Assembly: GCF_029392015.1 (NCBI RefSeq)
Contig: NZ_CP113925.1
Coordinates: 496,001 to 560,000 of the forward strand
Direction of reading: 5' to 3'
DNA length: 64,000 nt
From: Bifidobacterium sp. ESL0728
GTDB taxonomy: Bacteria > Actinomycetota > Actinomycetes > Actinomycetales > Bifidobacteriaceae
The notes below the pieces were generated by a model, which saw only the letters and a list, made by a program, of their open reading frames with translations, ran no database searches and was not told the DNA's origin. This document shows positions 7,973 to 17,113 of the stretch, one piece after another; position 1 is the stretch's first letter; each line of letters starts with the position of its first letter. Both the position numbers and the translations under genes were made by a program.

Positions 7973-9883
7973 ATGAATCCAGAAGCGTTAAGTGAACTTA
8001 TTTCCGATATTGCACATGAGTTGGTTTCGGCGGGGGATGCCGGCGAGCTGACCGTTGATTTGATTCCGGCGGTTGAAAAGCTGGCGGTGATGCGGCCGAA
8101 GGACCGTGCGCACGGCGATTGGTCGTCGAACGTGGCGATGCAACTGGCCAAGAAGGCCGGTATGAAGCCGCGCGATTTGGCCGAGGCATTTGCGGCGAAA
8201 CTGCGGGACGCCGATGGCATTGCCTCTGTCGAGGTCGCAGGCCCCGGTTTCATCAATATCACGCTGGATTCCGCTTCGGCGGCCGCCGTGGTTTCGCAGA
8301 TTCTCGAGCAGGGCGTTGAGATGGAGCCCGTTGATAAGGGTGTCGAAGTCTGGAAGGGCAAGGACAGTGATACCGAAGCTGCCGGCACTGAGACTGAGGC
8401 GAAAACCGTTCATTCCACGGAATTCGGCCTGAACGACCACTTGGGCGGCAAGACCTTGAATCTTGAATTCGTCTCGGCCAATCCGACCGGCCCAATCCAC
8501 ATCGGCGGCGTACGCTGGGCGGCGACCGGCGACTCCATGGCCCGTGTGCTCGAAGCCAACGGTGCCAAGGTGGTACGCGAATACTACTTCAACGACCATG
8601 GCGAGCAGATCAACCGTTTCGCCAAATCGCTTGTTGCTGCGGCTCACGGTGAGGAGACCCCGTCCGATGGCTACAAGGGCACGTATATCAACGAAATTGC
8701 CGACCGTGTCATCGCCGAAGCCAAGGCAGATGGCGTTGACGTGCTGAACCTGCCGCGCGTCGATGGTGGCAAGGACAAGGATGGCAATCCGCTCGGCGAG
8801 GGCGATTCCGAGCAGCGCGAGGAGTTCCGAAAGCGCGCGGTGCCGATGATGTTCGCCGAAATCCAGCAGTCCATGAAGGATTTCCGCGTCAACTTCGACG
8901 TGTGGTTCCATGAAAACAGCCTGTATCAGGACGGTGCAGTGGAGGAGGCCATCGCCAAGTTGCGCGAGCAGGGCGACATCTACGAGAAGGACGGAGCCAC
9001 CTGGTTCGCCTCCACCAAGCACGGCGACGACAAGGATCGCGTCATCATCAAGTCCAACGGCGAGTATGCCTACTTCGCCGCCGACATCGCCTATTACTAC
9101 AACAAGCGTCACCGTGCGGGCTCGCCTTCCGCGCCTGCCGATATCGCGATTTACATGCTCGGCGCCGACCACCACGGCTACATCGGCCGCATGATGGCGA
9201 TGTGCGCCGCGTTCGGCGACAAGCCCGGCGAGAACATGCAGATCCTCATCGGCCAGATGGTCAACGTGATGAAGGACGGCAAGGCCGTGCGCATGTCCAA
9301 GCGTGCCGGCAACGTCGTCACCATCGACGACCTGGTGGAGGCCGTGGGCGTGGATGCCGCGCGCTATTCGCTCGCGCGCACCGACTACAACACCAGCGTC
9401 GACATCGACCTCGACGTGCTTGCTTCGCACACCAACGAGAATCCAGTGTATTACGTTCAGTATGCGCATGCCCGCAGTTGCAACGTCGACCGCAACGCCG
9501 AAGCCGCGAAGATCGACGCGAATGCCGCCGATTTGTCGCTGCTCGACACTCCTGCTGACGGCGAGGTTCTGGGTGCTTTGGCCCAGTGGCCGTCCATTGT
9601 CTCCGAGGCCGGCGACTTGCGCGCCCCACACAAGATCGCGCATTATCTCGAAGCGCTCGCCGGTACGTATCACAAGTGGTACAACCTCGAACGTGTGGTG
9701 CCGATGGACCTGACCGACCTCGAGGCCCGCGAAAAGGACGCTACCAAGCTCGAAGCCGCATGCATCGCCAAGAACCCGGGACCGGCCCGTGCAGCAGCGC
9801 GTCTGCAGTTGAATGACGCCGTCCAGCGCGTCATTGCCTCCGGCCTTGCGATGCTAGGTGTAACTGCGCCTGACAAGATGTGA
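7973..9883 (+). CDS. argS: arginine--tRNA ligase
   Basis: Class I arginyl-tRNA synthetase (636 residues); it charges tRNA-Arg in the cytosol. The N-terminal Add-1 domain spans about residues 1-115. The HIGH-type signature is ANPTGPIHIGG (HIGG at about 176-179), and the KMSKS-type loop is VRMSKRAGN (about 438-446). The C-terminal tRNA-binding helical domain includes HKIAHYLEALAGTYHKWYN. The product is longer than many ArgRS because of a hydrophilic insertion at about residues 118-155 (WKGKDSDTEAAGTETEAK) before the first active-site strand. The start ATG is 7 bases after a TAGACT box, so the mRNA is probably leaderless. lysA, hom and thrB follow in the same direction, and a terminator-like hairpin separates argS from lysA. 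Confidence 0.98.
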   Translation: MNPEALSELISDIAHELVSAGDAGELTVDLIPAVEKLAVMRPKDRAHGDWSSNVAMQLAKKAGMKPRDLAEAFAAKLRDADGIASVEVAGPGFINITLDSASAAAVVSQILEQGVEMEPVDKGVEVWKGKDSDTEAAGTETEAKTVHSTEFGLNDHLGGKTLNLEFVSANPTGPIHIGGVRWAATGDSMARVLEANGAKVVREYYFNDHGEQINRFAKSLVAAAHGEETPSDGYKGTYINEIADRVIAEAKADGVDVLNLPRVDGGKDKDGNPLGEGDSEQREEFRKRAVPMMFAEIQQSMKDFRVNFDVWFHENSLYQDGAVEEAIAKLREQGDIYEKDGATWFASTKHGDDKDRVIIKSNGEYAYFAADIAYYYNKRHRAGSPSAPADIAIYMLGADHHGYIGRMMAMCAAFGDKPGENMQILIGQMVNVMKDGKAVRMSKRAGNVVTIDDLVEAVGVDAARYSLARTDYNTSVDIDLDVLASHTNENPVYYVQYAHARSCNVDRNAEAAKIDANAADLSLLDTPADGEVLGALAQWPSIVSEAGDLRAPHKIAHYLEALAGTYHKWYNLERVVPMDLTDLEAREKDATKLEAACIAKNPGPARAAARLQLNDAVQRVIASGLAMLGVTAPDKM

Positions 9884-9907
9884 TAGTTCGCATTATTTAA
9901 GAACCGC

Positions 9908-9943
9908 AGAATCCCGTCGAAATTTCGGTTTTGGCGGGATTCT
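9908..9943 (+). terminator. hairpin downstream of argS
   Basis: AGAATCCCG (9908-9916) pairs perfectly with CGGGATTCT (9935-9943). The T-tract after it is weak. It probably ends the argS transcript before lysA. Confidence 0.55.
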
Positions 9944-10121
9944 ACGAATTTGAATGTTGGTTAGATGAACGCGATATGGTCTCATCGATCGAAAATGATT
10001 TTGGAATATGAGATTACATTCCAAGTCATAGGCTGAGAAAGCGATTCATTTTTCATGTTGATTCGCTATCGTTATGTACAGCTTGAAATATGGTGATCAA
10101 TGGGAAGAAGAGACGAAAGAT

Positions 10122-11840
10122 ATGGGCATCACTCCGATTTGGCCGGAAGCGACCGCGTTCAACGATAATGGCGAACTGACGTTCCACGGGCACAGCGCCG
10201 CGTCGTTGCTGGATGAGTTCGGCTCGCCGCTTTACTTGATTGATACGGACGAGGTGCGTAACCGTGCGCAGAAATTCGTTGCCGCCGCAGCGAAGGCGTT
10301 CAATACCAACACCACCCACGTCAGTTTCGCGGGCAAAGCGTTCCTTTCCAAGGAGATCGTGCGCATCGTGACAAAGGCCGGCATGCACGTCGACACCTGT
10401 TCGATGGGGGAGATCAGAATCGCGCTCGCCGCCGGCGCTCCGGGCCGCAGGCTGGTGCTGCACGGCAACAACAAATCCGACGAGGAGATCGAACTGGCCA
10501 TCAAAGAAGGCTTCTCGAAAATCGTCGTGGATTCGCCCGATGAACCCGCGCGCATAGCCGCCATCGCGCATCGTCTGGGCAAGCGCGCCCGCGTCATGTT
10601 GCGCGTCACCTCCGGCATCCACGCCGGCGGCCACGAATACATCTCCACCGCCCACGAAGACCAGAAATTCGGTGTGCCGCTGCTTCCGGCTGGCGTCGGC
10701 CCGGAAGTGCTTGGAATCATTGACGAGCTCGGCGGTGCAAGTGCGGATGCCGAGGGGGGAGATGGTAACGGTTCGGCTATAAACGCTGGTGCCGGAAGTG
10801 GCCATGGCAATGCCAATGCCAACGATTCTGCTGCAAACACCGCTAGTTCCAGCTCGAAAAATCCAATAAATCCGTCTGCAGCCAACTCGACTGCAGGTGC
10901 AGAAACCGTATACGAGCCCAAGCTCGATTACTCGGTCAAATACCCTTACGACATGAGCCATGTCAAGGTCTCCGACGAGGAACGCAAACTTGCCGAGGCG
11001 ATGAACGCCGTTGCGGACGGGCCTGCGCTCGCCGTGCTCAAAGACATCTACTCCCGTCAGGAAGACCTCGAACTCGTCGGTATCCATTCCCATATCGGCT
11101 CGCAGATCCACGACGCCAATGCCTTCATCGAGGCCGCGCGCCGCATGATGCTCTTGCGCAAGACCTTCTATGCCACTGACGCCTACACGATGCCCGAGGT
11201 GGACTTGGGCGGCGGCTATTCCGTGGCCTACACCGATGCCGAGGATTCCATGGATATCAACGTCGAGCTCGACCGCCTCGCACAGGCCGTCACCTCGATC
11301 AACAAGGCGCTCGGCATGCCCGCCCCAGTCATCTCTTTCGAACCTGGCCGCTGGATTGTCGCGCCTGCTGGCGTCACGCTTTACCGCGTCGGCACCATCA
11401 AGCATGTCGCGTTGCCGGAAGACACGAAAGACGAAGCCGGAAACCCAATCAGCGAGCGCACCTACGTTTCGGTAGACGGCGGTATGAGCGACAACATCCG
11501 CCCTGCGCTCTACGGCGCGGATTACACGGCTCTGCTCGCCAACCGCGATTGCGGCGGCGCGAAAGACGAAAACGGCAATCTCAAGGATTCCATGCTTGCC
11601 CGTGTGGTCGGCATGCACTGCGAATCCGGCGACATCCTCGTCCACGAATGCCGTCTGCCCCAAGATCTCAAGCGCGGCGACATTCTCGCGGTTCCGGTCA
11701 CCGGCGCCTACGGCCGCACGATGGCCAGCAACTACAACCAGGCTTTGATTCCCGCCGTCGTCGCCGTCGACGATAAAGACGCCCACCTGATGCTTCGCCG
11801 CCAGACCATTGACGATCTGCTTGCTCTGGATGTCAGCTGA
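10122..11840 (+). CDS. lysA: diaminopimelate decarboxylase
   Basis: PLP-dependent fold-III decarboxylase converting meso-diaminopimelate to L-lysine, the last step of the pathway. Visible family marks are the PLP lysine in VSFAGKAFLSKE (Lys72 from this start), HSHIGSQ, DLGGGYSVAY, the glycine-rich phosphate loop EPGRWIVAPAG, and the substrate-binding CESGD near the C-terminus. I chose ATG 10122 because GGGAAGAAGAG lies upstream; an in-frame ATG at 10074 has no such site and would add 16 residues. The product is long for the family because of a Gly/Asn/Ala/Ser-rich insertion at about residues 205-266. hom and thrB follow, giving an aspartate-family biosynthetic run. Confidence 0.96.
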   Translation: MGITPIWPEATAFNDNGELTFHGHSAASLLDEFGSPLYLIDTDEVRNRAQKFVAAAAKAFNTNTTHVSFAGKAFLSKEIVRIVTKAGMHVDTCSMGEIRIALAAGAPGRRLVLHGNNKSDEEIELAIKEGFSKIVVDSPDEPARIAAIAHRLGKRARVMLRVTSGIHAGGHEYISTAHEDQKFGVPLLPAGVGPEVLGIIDELGGASADAEGGDGNGSAINAGAGSGHGNANANDSAANTASSSSKNPINPSAANSTAGAETVYEPKLDYSVKYPYDMSHVKVSDEERKLAEAMNAVADGPALAVLKDIYSRQEDLELVGIHSHIGSQIHDANAFIEAARRMMLLRKTFYATDAYTMPEVDLGGGYSVAYTDAEDSMDINVELDRLAQAVTSINKALGMPAPVISFEPGRWIVAPAGVTLYRVGTIKHVALPEDTKDEAGNPISERTYVSVDGGMSDNIRPALYGADYTALLANRDCGGAKDENGNLKDSMLARVVGMHCESGDILVHECRLPQDLKRGDILAVPVTGAYGRTMASNYNQALIPAVVAVDDKDAHLMLRRQTIDDLLALDVS

Positions 11841-11954
11841 CAAGGTGAGCTTACAATGGAATTCGCCTGAAAACCGTCTGTCGAATTCGTTTCCTAGGAT
11901 TGATAAGTCTATGTAAGTGCGGTGCAGTAAAAGCGGTTGAAATGGGAGAGCGGT

Positions 11955-13337
11955 ATGGGTCAGGTGGAAGGTTTGCGGCAGCAACGCGTACAGAGCAACG
12001 ATAATCAAACGGAAGTCCTTCCCAAGGGCATTCACAGCAATTCGACCCCGATCCGCGTAGGTCTTCTGGGCGTGGGAACCGTCGGTTCCGAAGTCGCAAG
12101 AATACTTACCGAGCAAAAGGACGAACTCCAGCAGCTCATCGGCCATCCGCTCGAAATTTCCGGAATCGCCTGCCGCAATCCCGAAAAAGTCACCTTTCCT
12201 TGGATCGATAAATCCCTGCTCACCACCGACACCAAATACGTCGCCACCCACAGCGACATTCTGGTCGAGCTCATCGGCGGCCTCGAACCTGCTCGTACGC
12301 TGGTTCTGAAGGCGCTCGATAGCGGCGCGTCCGTGGTCACGGCCAACAAGGCGTTGCTTGCGAAATATGGCCCGGAAATCTATCGCGCGGCCGAGGAGGA
12401 CGGCGTCGATATCTACTTCGAGGCGGCCGTTGGCGGCGCGATTCCGCTGGTCCGTCCCCTGCGCGAGTCGTTGGTGGGCGACAAAGTGACCAGCGTTTTG
12501 GGAATCCTCAACGGCACCACCAACTACATTCTCGACGAAATGACCACCAAAGGCCTCAGTTTCGAGGTGGCTTTGAAGGACGCGCAGGCCAAGGGGTACG
12601 CCGAAGCCGATCCGACCGGTGACGTCGAGGGTGAGGACGCGGCGAACAAGGCTGCTATCGTGGCCTCGCTAGCGTTCCACACCCCGGTGAACATCGATGA
12701 CGTCACCATGGAAGGTATTACAAATATTACCGCCGACGACATCGCGTTGGCAAAGGGCGAGCATAAGGTCATCAAGTTGCTTGCCGTCGTGCGTGACGAT
12801 GAAGACGGCGTCTCCGCTCGCGTCTATCCGGCTTTGATTCCCGACGACCACCCGCTAGCCAGCGTCCACGGAAGCTACAACGCGGCATTCGTGCATGCGC
12901 AGGCGGCTGAAGATCTGATGTTCTACGGTCGTGGTGCGGGCGGTGCTCCCACGGCATCGGCAGTTATGGGTGACGTTGTCACCGTCGCGCGGCACATCGT
13001 GCAAGGCGCCACCGGCCCGCAGATTTCGATGTACCAGAAACTGCCCAAGGCCCCGTTGAGCTCCTCCCGCGCTGCGTTTGCCGTGCGGTTCTGCATCTGT
13101 GACCGGCCCGGCATCCTTGCCGCGATTTCCAAGACTTTCGCCGACCACAACGTCTCCATCAACGGCATCAACCAGGACTTGAAGCCCACCCCGCACGACC
13201 CCGGCTATTCGGGCGAGCTGCAGACCCTGCGCGTCGTGACCCACCAGTGCAGCGAAACCACCTTGCGTGAGACGGTCGATGACGTTTGCAAGTTCGATTT
13301 CGTCGTCGGCGAGCCTTCGATTTTGCGTGAGATGTAG
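11955..13337 (+). CDS. hom: homoserine dehydrogenase
   Basis: NAD(P)H-dependent reduction of aspartate semialdehyde to homoserine, the branch point to threonine and methionine. The N-terminal Rossmann motif is VGLLGVGTVGSEV. Conserved active-site regions are NGTTNYILDEM and YAEADPTGDVEGEDAANK. The C-terminal ACT domain (AVRFCICDRPGILAAISKTF) is the usual site of threonine feedback inhibition. ATG 11955 is preferred for its GGGAGAG site; a TTG at 11937 in the same frame would add six residues. The N-terminus carries a polar extension of about 30 residues ahead of the Rossmann strand. It lies about 110 bases after lysA and upstream of thrB. Confidence 0.97.
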   Translation: MGQVEGLRQQRVQSNDNQTEVLPKGIHSNSTPIRVGLLGVGTVGSEVARILTEQKDELQQLIGHPLEISGIACRNPEKVTFPWIDKSLLTTDTKYVATHSDILVELIGGLEPARTLVLKALDSGASVVTANKALLAKYGPEIYRAAEEDGVDIYFEAAVGGAIPLVRPLRESLVGDKVTSVLGILNGTTNYILDEMTTKGLSFEVALKDAQAKGYAEADPTGDVEGEDAANKAAIVASLAFHTPVNIDDVTMEGITNITADDIALAKGEHKVIKLLAVVRDDEDGVSARVYPALIPDDHPLASVHGSYNAAFVHAQAAEDLMFYGRGAGGAPTASAVMGDVVTVARHIVQGATGPQISMYQKLPKAPLSSSRAAFAVRFCICDRPGILAAISKTFADHNVSINGINQDLKPTPHDPGYSGELQTLRVVTHQCSETTLRETVDDVCKFDFVVGEPSILREM

Positions 13338-13562
13338 GGCTTAGCTCGTTATCGGCCTGCTGCGTTTGAAATTTAGACCCGCGTTCGTTCCCACACGATA
13401 CGTTGATTTCTTTTGGTTTTATTGACGGTAAACTTACCGTTCGATAAAGTCGCGAGGGAATGATCCGCAACCGTGGGCATCTTTTGCCGTGTTTGCGCCG
13501 GCGGCGTTATCCTGTTGCTATCGGTTGGTAATAGTGAATAGTCGTTAGACGAGGAGACGGTT

Positions 13563-14903
13563 ATGGCAGGAATGGCACCGAAAGTTCGGCAGGTCAAGGT
13601 GCGCGTGCCCGCCACGAGCGCGAATCTGGGCTCCGGTTTCGACACCGTCGGCTTGGCGCTGGATTATCACGACGAGCTCACATTTACCATTAACGAAAAC
13701 GAACCGGTAGATAATCAGGAGAATCGTAAAGGCCAAGATTACCAAGTTGGTCAAGAAGACCAACATAGCCAATCCGGCCAATCCAATAAGACCGACCAAT
13801 TCGGACAGCAAAGCCAAAGTGGCCAATGCATCCAACATATTCCTTCCGGCTTTTCCGGCACCACTGCCAAGGTAATCATTCATGGCGAAGGTGAGGATAC
13901 GTTGCCCCGCGACGAAACGCATCTGGTGGTTTCGGCCTTCCGCCGAGCCTGCGAGGCGTTCGGTCTGCGTCGTTTTGGTTTCACCCTTGAAGCTCAGAAC
14001 AACATTCCGCAGGCGCGTGGCATGGGTTCCTCGGCAGAGGCCATTGTCGCCGGCATCGCCGCCGCGGCCGCTTTCGCGCAAGGTGACGCCGATTTCAACC
14101 GCGAGACGATTTTCCAGATGGCCGCCTCGATGGAAGGCCATCCCGACAATGTTGCCCCTGCGGTCTACGGCGGGCTCACGGTTTCGTGGAATTTTGAGAC
14201 CGCGGAAGGTGTGGGAAGCGTAGGTATTCCGGGCGGCGAGCCGCTGCGTGCCGGATTCCACACCGTCAACTATCCGGTGGCGAAGGCCATGACCGCTGCC
14301 GTTTTCGTCCCTGATTTCGAGCTTTCCACGCAAAAGGCGCGCGAGGCCTTGCCTCAGAAGCTGCCATATAAGGATGCGGTGTTCAACATCTCTCGTGTCG
14401 CGTTGCTCCCGGCCGCGATGAACCCGGTAAGCGTTATGAACGGTTCGACGGGCCAAGCGTCAAATGTTGAGCCATCGGTTCGTGATAACGGCGATAAGCC
14501 CGGCCCCGACGCTGCCCTTGCTGCCGGTCATCTTCAATCCCCTCAAGAAAACGACAGAGCCGACAATTCGACTTTCCGATTCCAGCAAGGCCAGTCACAA
14601 GGCGATAATCCAGCCATCGCCTCGCGTTCCAACGCCCTGCTGTTCGCCGCCACGCAAGACAGGCTCCACCAGCCTTATCGCAAAGGACTAATGGTCCCCT
14701 CATGGAAGCTGATTGAAACCTTGCGCGCCAAGGGTTTCGCCGCTGCCGTCTCCGGAGCCGGCCCGTGTGTTCTGGTTCTCCACTACGGCGATGCCTCAAT
14801 CGAAATCGACGAGATTGCAGCTGCCCAGCTCGAAAGCGGTCACTGGCGCGTCCTCCATCTTCCTGTCAGTGCGCAAGGCGTTCAAGTTGAGATCGAATTA
14901 TAG
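13563..14903 (+). CDS. thrB: homoserine kinase with two low-complexity insertions
   Basis: GHMP-family kinase phosphorylating homoserine with ATP on the way to threonine. N-terminal VRVPATSANLGSGFDTVGLA, the ATP loop ARGMGSSAEAIVAGIAA (about 151-167) and C-terminal SGAGPCVLVL are diagnostic. At 446 residues it is about 100 longer than typical ThrB. The excess is two polar insertions: a Gln/Ser/Gly/Asn-rich block at about 44-97, in which Gln recurs every three to four residues, and a second at about 289-352. Neither interrupts the catalytic motifs. The ATG has a good upstream site (gaggagacggtt). A gap of about 225 bases separates it from hom, so it may have its own promoter. Confidence 0.95.
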   Translation: MAGMAPKVRQVKVRVPATSANLGSGFDTVGLALDYHDELTFTINENEPVDNQENRKGQDYQVGQEDQHSQSGQSNKTDQFGQQSQSGQCIQHIPSGFSGTTAKVIIHGEGEDTLPRDETHLVVSAFRRACEAFGLRRFGFTLEAQNNIPQARGMGSSAEAIVAGIAAAAAFAQGDADFNRETIFQMAASMEGHPDNVAPAVYGGLTVSWNFETAEGVGSVGIPGGEPLRAGFHTVNYPVAKAMTAAVFVPDFELSTQKAREALPQKLPYKDAVFNISRVALLPAAMNPVSVMNGSTGQASNVEPSVRDNGDKPGPDAALAAGHLQSPQENDRADNSTFRFQQGQSQGDNPAIASRSNALLFAATQDRLHQPYRKGLMVPSWKLIETLRAKGFAAAVSGAGPCVLVLHYGDASIEIDEIAAAQLESGHWRVLHLPVSAQGVQVEIEL

Positions 14904-15047
14904 CCTGTAGCCAAGCCGACAATGAAGTGTTATTGTTCGTAATTTCTCATATTTATTGGGTTGGACCTGACATCTGCCGCGAAATTTGGGTAGGGTAGAC
15001 CTAGATTCGTTTTATGTCGGTTGTGCCCTTGAAATGTTTGGAGTGTT

Positions 15048-16739
15048 ATGTCGATTCCCCTGATTCTCGCCTCGCAGTCGCCTTCGCGGCGCAATGTGCT
15101 CAATGCCGCCGGCATCAGCCCGACCATTCACGTCTCGCACGTCGATGAGCCGGCTGCTGTTGCCGCCGAGGCCAGGGCGCGTGGAGTGGCCGTCGAGTCT
15201 CTGAGCTGCGAGCAGCGCGTGATGATTCTCGCGCAGGCCAAGGCATGGAGCGTGTATCAGGCTTATCAGCAGGTTGCTCAGGCAGCTCGGGACGCGGGCG
15301 GCGAGCAGGTCACGGCTTATCCGCTCGAGGCCGAAGAACAGAACGATAACTCCGAGCGTAAGCCAAGCCCGACGAAACCGGCGAACGGTGATCCGACGAC
15401 GTTGACCCGCGATTTTTCCGGCGTTTCGGTGCCGGTCGAGGCCGAGCCGATGAAACAGGCGCTGGCCGAGCACCCGGGGTTCGCCGCAGCCAAAGTCGGC
15501 CCGTTGATTATCGGCTGCGATTCCATGTTCCTTTTTCAGGGCGAGGCACTGGGCAAGCCGCATACCCCGGAAGTTGCGTGGGAACGGCTGAGCGCGATGC
15601 GCGGCAAGTCGGGGGAGCTGTGGACCGGTCATTGCCTGATTGATTTCGCCAGCGGACGGCAGGAACTGGCTTCGAGCCATGCCACGGTACGTTTCGGTGA
15701 TTATTCCGACCGTGACATCGAAGCGTATATCGCGTCGGGTGAGCCCTTGGAAGTGGCGGGTTGCTTTACGTTGGAAGGCCTCGGCGGTGCGTTTATCGAC
15801 GGCGTCGACGGCGACCCGAGCGGCGTGCTTGGCTTGAGCCTGCCGTTGCTTCGTCGAATGGTCGAGAAGATGGGTGTCGCTTGGACGGATCTGTGGAACG
15901 CCGGCCTTGGCAAGGTGGCAGCGGAGAAGCTGGAAGCACAAGCTGCGTCGCAAGTTGCCGATGGTTCGCAGTTGCAGGATGATGCGGTTTCAGAGGCTGT
16001 GGGAAGCGCGCCGCAATCCGAGAGCGGTCCGGGGTCCGCTGATGTTGAGGATTCGGCCTCAGCAAATGACGGAAATGTCCGTCATGATACCAAATCATCG
16101 TCGGCGAAGACCAAGTCAAATATCGGGAATATTGATACTGATACTCAATCACTATCTGCAAGAACTAAGGCCAAAGCTGTTGCTGCGAAAGCCAGGGCGA
16201 AAGCGCAGGCGGCGTCGGTGGTTCCGCCGAAAGACAACGTTCACCAGCCCGGAGATGGTTGGGTGCAGTGCGCGTGCGGCCGTCGGCACTGGGGGCTGAA
16301 CGGTGCCGCAGGAGTCCTGCTCGCCCGTCGTAGCAAGGAAACCGGTGAGGTCACGGATGTGGTGATGCAGCACCGTGCGATGTGGAGCGCCGAAGGCGGC
16401 ACCTGGGGCATTCCCGGGGGTGCGCTCGCAGACGGCGAAAGCCCGATCGAAGGTGCGTTGCGCGAAAGCTACGAGGAAGCCAATATCACCCCGGAGGATA
16501 TCGAGGTGGTCGGCACCCATCGCGAGGAGCACGGGCCTTGGGCCTATACCACCGTTTTCGCCTTCGAAAAGCCGGGCCACGAGGTCAATCCGCATCCCAA
16601 CGATGACGAAAGCATGGAAATCGCTTGGATTCCGATCGACGAGGTGCCCAAGCGCAAGTTGCTGACCGCGATGAACGCCGATTGGCCGCACTTCGTCGAG
16701 CGCCTCAATATCCTGGCCAACGATTATCGCGACAAGTAA
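15048..16739 (+). CDS. Maf nucleotide pyrophosphatase fused to NUDIX hydrolase
   Basis: Two-domain protein of 563 residues. Residues 1 to about 280 are a Maf-type nucleoside triphosphate pyrophosphatase (LILASQSPSRRNVLNAAGI; IGCDSMFLF; GDPSGVLGL), a house-cleaning enzyme. A linker at about 290-400 is Ser/Asp-rich and then Ala/Lys-rich helical. Residues about 405-563 begin with WVQCACGRRHWG and continue into a NUDIX hydrolase. The NUDIX box (GALADGESPIEGALRESYEE-AN-I) keeps the REx2EE core but has Asn where Gly is usual and Ser at a hydrophobic position. Maf also has a polar insertion at about 95-140. Both halves would sanitise nucleotides. It is transcribed alone, between thrB and a convergent transporter gene. 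Confidence 0.9.
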   Translation: MSIPLILASQSPSRRNVLNAAGISPTIHVSHVDEPAAVAAEARARGVAVESLSCEQRVMILAQAKAWSVYQAYQQVAQAARDAGGEQVTAYPLEAEEQNDNSERKPSPTKPANGDPTTLTRDFSGVSVPVEAEPMKQALAEHPGFAAAKVGPLIIGCDSMFLFQGEALGKPHTPEVAWERLSAMRGKSGELWTGHCLIDFASGRQELASSHATVRFGDYSDRDIEAYIASGEPLEVAGCFTLEGLGGAFIDGVDGDPSGVLGLSLPLLRRMVEKMGVAWTDLWNAGLGKVAAEKLEAQAASQVADGSQLQDDAVSEAVGSAPQSESGPGSADVEDSASANDGNVRHDTKSSSAKTKSNIGNIDTDTQSLSARTKAKAVAAKARAKAQAASVVPPKDNVHQPGDGWVQCACGRRHWGLNGAAGVLLARRSKETGEVTDVVMQHRAMWSAEGGTWGIPGGALADGESPIEGALRESYEEANITPEDIEVVGTHREEHGPWAYTTVFAFEKPGHEVNPHPNDDESMEIAWIPIDEVPKRKLLTAMNADWPHFVERLNILANDYRDK

Positions 16740-17113
16740 TTGGCGCCTTGATTCGCGTCGGCAAAGGCGGAATCCAAACTTACGTTTGATTTGCATAGCT
16801 TATATCTGATATGTTGTCGGTTCCTGGAATTCGGCATAAACGGCATTTGAAGCGGCTGGTCTTCACGTTTGCAGCATTGAACACAAAATCAGAATGACTA
16901 GAGGTTCAGTGCTGTGTTTTCTTATTGTGTCTGGGAAATAACCGCAGAATGACGTGCATTTAAGATTGCCGATTGTTGCATTTGTAGCAGGGAATGAATT
17001 ATTCGGCTTAGATGCTTCTCAATGCTGTGTCTTCACAGTACCGATACGTTGATAATCCATTTAGAGGTTTCGCTGCTGTTGCTCAGGTGACAGACGGAAT
17101 CCTTCTGCCGCTT
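16740..17113. other. 374-base region between convergent genes
   Basis: A moderately A+T-rich gap between the Maf-NUDIX gene and the convergent transporter gene. I see no tRNA, no convincing open frame and no strong hairpin. Confidence 0.5.

Noticed and set aside
7988..9673. Long minus-strand open frame of 561 codons
   Set aside because: Antisense to argS in G+C-rich DNA, with no domain or ribosome-binding site; it mirrors the codon pattern of the real gene.
10053..12251. Minus-strand open frame of 732 codons
   Set aside because: Antisense to lysA and the start of hom; composition and low complexity mirror the coding strand.
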